From: Lentisphaerota bacterium
GTDB taxonomy: Bacteria; Verrucomicrobiota; Kiritimatiellia; JAAZAB01
NCBI GenBank assembly: GCA_016182435.1
Contig: JACPGN010000142.1
Span: 1 to 6,650 of the forward strand
Length of the DNA: 6,650 bases
Direction: 5' to 3'
Position 1 is the stretch's first letter. Every line of letters starts with the position of its first letter. Below are positions 5,311 through 6,650 of the stretch, one piece after another. The position numbers were made by a program, and so were the translations under genes. The notes beneath the pieces are model-generated. The model did not search any database and was not told the origin of the DNA. It saw only the letters and a list, made by a program, of their open reading frames with translations.

Positions 5311-6649
5311 GATCGGCTACCCAGCCGGCGCGGCGCTGATTGGCGCCTTCGTGGTCCCAATCGCCAAGGTCCTGCCGGGCGCGCTCGGCCAGGGCGGACA
5401 ATTTTTCGACGATTTCGGGATGGTCCGCCGCCAACTCGCGCGTCTCGCCCAGGTCATTGCGCACATCGTAGAGTCGGGCTTTGGTCTTCTCGCCTTCCGT
5501 GCAGTTGCCCCGGTGACTGAGGAACTTCCGCTCCAGCGGGAGGTAAAGCTTCCAGGCGCCCGCGCGCACGGCTTGCAACTGGTGCAGGTGATAGTAAAAG
5601 AAGCCGATGGCGTCATACGGCGAGCGAGCATTGGGCTCATTAAAAAGAATCGCCGAAATGTCGTGCCCGTCAATAGCGCGGTTACCCGGCGGCTGAACAC
5701 CGACAAGCCGCGCCACGGTAGGCAAAATGTCCATCATGGTCGTAAGCTCGTCGCGCACCACCCCAGCGGGAATTTGTCCGGGAAAGCGCATTATGCAGGG
5801 CACGCGCTGGGCGCCTTCCGAAGTCTCATATCCCCAGCCCTTCAACGGCGCATTGCTGCCTTGCTCCGGCGTGTGGCGCACCGCGCCGTTATCCGAGGTC
5901 CAGATGACGAGCGTCCGGTCGTCAAGCTGCAATTCCTTCAAGGTTCTCATGATCGCGCCGGCCGACCAATCCAGTTCTTCGACGGCGTCGCCATAGAGGC
6001 CGTTGGCGGACTTTCCCCGAAAGGCGCCCGAGGCGAACGAGTGCTCCGAACTGCCCGGCATGGCGTGGGCGAGATAAAGGAAAAACCGCTTGTCCCGGTT
6101 TGACCGGATGAAACGAATGCTCTCCTCGGTGTAGCGCCGCGTCAGCAAGTCGCGGTCCGGCGGCGCCTCGATGACGCGCTCGTTGCGCATAAGTGGCAGT
6201 GGCGGCCAGTGGGGATGACTTTCGTCAGGGACCATGTCCTCGCTGTAGGGAATCCCAAAGTATTCATCAAACCCGTGCCGCGTCGGCAGGAACGGCGGCT
6301 GGTCGCCGAGGTGCCATTTACCGATACAAGCGGTGCGATAGCCATTGTCCTTCAGCAGCCGGGCGAGCGTGACCTCGTCGGGATGCAGCCCTTTCTGGTC
6401 AACCGGCATCAGCACCGCCAAGTTCTGCCCGCTGCATTGCAGATTAACGCGGCGCGGGTAGCAGCCGGTCATCAGGCTGGCGCGCGACGGGGTGCAAACG
6501 CCGCTGGTGCTGTAGAAGCCGGTAAAACGCATTCCCTCGCGCGCCAGGGCGTCCACGTTTGGCGTGCGGTGCTTGCGCGACCCGTAGCAGCCCAGGTCGC
6601 CGTAGCCCAGGTTGTCCATCAGCATGATAATTACGTTCGGTTTGTTCAT
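5195..6649 (-). CDS. Type I (formylglycine-dependent) sulfatase
   Basis: This is an arylsulfatase-A-like enzyme (S1 type) that hydrolyses sulfate esters after its active-site Cys is converted to formylglycine. The modification motif is intact: C52-T-P-S-R56, within SGVCTPSRASLMTG. Other active-site elements are present: Asp12-Asn13 in MDNLGYGDLG, GKWHLG with Lys111 and His113, His195 in LAHAMPG, TSDNG with Asp253-Asn254, and Lys270 in PLKGWG. The usual second metal-binding Asp of the first motif is Asn13, a variant I have seen in some family members. The chain begins one base from the window edge. The ATG at 6649 gives a protein starting almost directly at the first strand (NKPNVIIML) with no signal peptide, but a longer start outside the window is possible. 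The conserved enzyme appears to end near AGWVADPKGLERN (441-453, about base 5291). The remaining 31 residues, including KVATKMHNKHKK, read through an intergenic repeat and then antisense to the beta-helix gene. The 116-bp convergent overlap is therefore probably secondary. The substrate is likely a sulfated glycan, judging by the neighbour. Confidence 0.92.
   Translation of the reverse strand: MNKPNVIIMLMDNLGYGDLGCYGSRKHRTPNVDALAREGMRFTGFYSTSGVCTPSRASLMTGCYPRRVNLQCSGQNLAVLMPVDQKGLHPDEVTLARLLKDNGYRTACIGKWHLGDQPPFLPTRHGFDEYFGIPYSEDMVPDESHPHWPPLPLMRNERVIEAPPDRDLLTRRYTEESIRFIRSNRDKRFFLYLAHAMPGSSEHSFASGAFRGKSANGLYGDAVEELDWSAGAIMRTLKELQLDDRTLVIWTSDNGAVRHTPEQGSNAPLKGWGYETSEGAQRVPCIMRFPGQIPAGVVRDELTTMMDILPTVARLVGVQPPGNRAIDGHDISAILFNEPNARSPYDAIGFFYYHLHQLQAVRAGAWKLYLPLERKFLSHRGNCTEGEKTKARLYDVRNDLGETRELAADHPEIVEKLSALAERARQDLGDWDHEGANQRRAGWVADPKGLERNLKVATKMHNKHKKEMAVFRVGAGRHRKHQWV
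5256..5280. repeat. TTGTGC/TTGTGG short repeat at convergent gene ends
   Basis: Cores TTGTGC (5256-5261), TTGTGC (5265-5270) and TTGTGG (5275-5280) are spaced 9 and 10 bp apart; on the other strand they read as GCCACAAAG, ATGCACAAT and AAGCACAAA units. The segment is open in both directions: on + it gives CAYCASLW in the beta-helix frame, on - it gives VATKMHNKHKK in the sulfatase frame. Both peptides fall beyond the recognisable end of their protein family. I recall similar GCCACAAAG/GCACAAAAA units as intergenic repeats in environmental genomes. A split copy lies at 998-1043. Confidence 0.6.
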
Positions 6650-6650
6650 C

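Noticed and set aside
5351..6103. 250-residue + strand open frame opposite the sulfatase gene
   Set aside because: The - strand frame carries all sulfatase motifs; this frame is a shadow with no recognisable domain.

Overview
The window carries six protein-coding genes and almost no other space. Five lie on the + strand (tandem FabZ, LolA-like protein, small outer-membrane barrel, YqaA/DedA-type membrane protein, GH141-like beta-helix protein). One lies on the - strand (an S1-type sulfatase running in from the right edge). A LolA-like sorting protein and a barrel with a C-terminal aromatic residue point to a two-membrane (Gram-negative) bacterium. GC-rich DNA, a FabZ-FabZ fusion, a GH141-like beta-helix enzyme next to a sulfatase, and scattered 9-bp-period intergenic repeats together suggest the PVC group, most likely a Verrucomicrobiota lineage. 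This placement is inference; no rRNA or other marker is present.

Left part (9-2387), cell-envelope genes: two FabZ hot-dog domains in one chain are followed 3 bp later by a secreted LolA-like protein, then after 72 bp by a small outer-membrane beta-barrel with a clear ribosome binding site. FabZ supplies unsaturated or elongating acyl chains, LolA-like proteins handle lipoproteins or lipids in the periplasm, and the barrel sits in the outer membrane. A shared envelope theme is plausible, but the barrel may be its own unit.

Middle (2388-2539): an intergenic region of about 150 bp is filled by an imperfect inverted repeat built of 9-bp units (2419-2495) and an 11-bp tandem duplication (2505-2526). 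It leads into the YqaA-type gene, whose start is uncertain.

Right part (3178-6649), probable polysaccharide-degradation genes: a GH141-like beta-helix protein starts on the last base of the YqaA stop codon and converges on a sulfatase. The pair suggests breakdown of a sulfated, possibly fucose-containing, glycan, but neither visible N-terminus has a signal peptide.

The least expected signal is a small repeat (cores TTGTGC, TTGTGC, TTGTGG). It occurs once at the convergent junction (5256-5280), where it seems to extend both reading frames past their natural ends. It occurs again at the 5' end of the LolA-like gene (998-1043), where it is split in frame by a 21-bp insertion containing a near-perfect 20-bp palindrome. 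I see no defence system, mobile-element gene, CRISPR array, tRNA or rRNA, and no clearly new multi-gene system.
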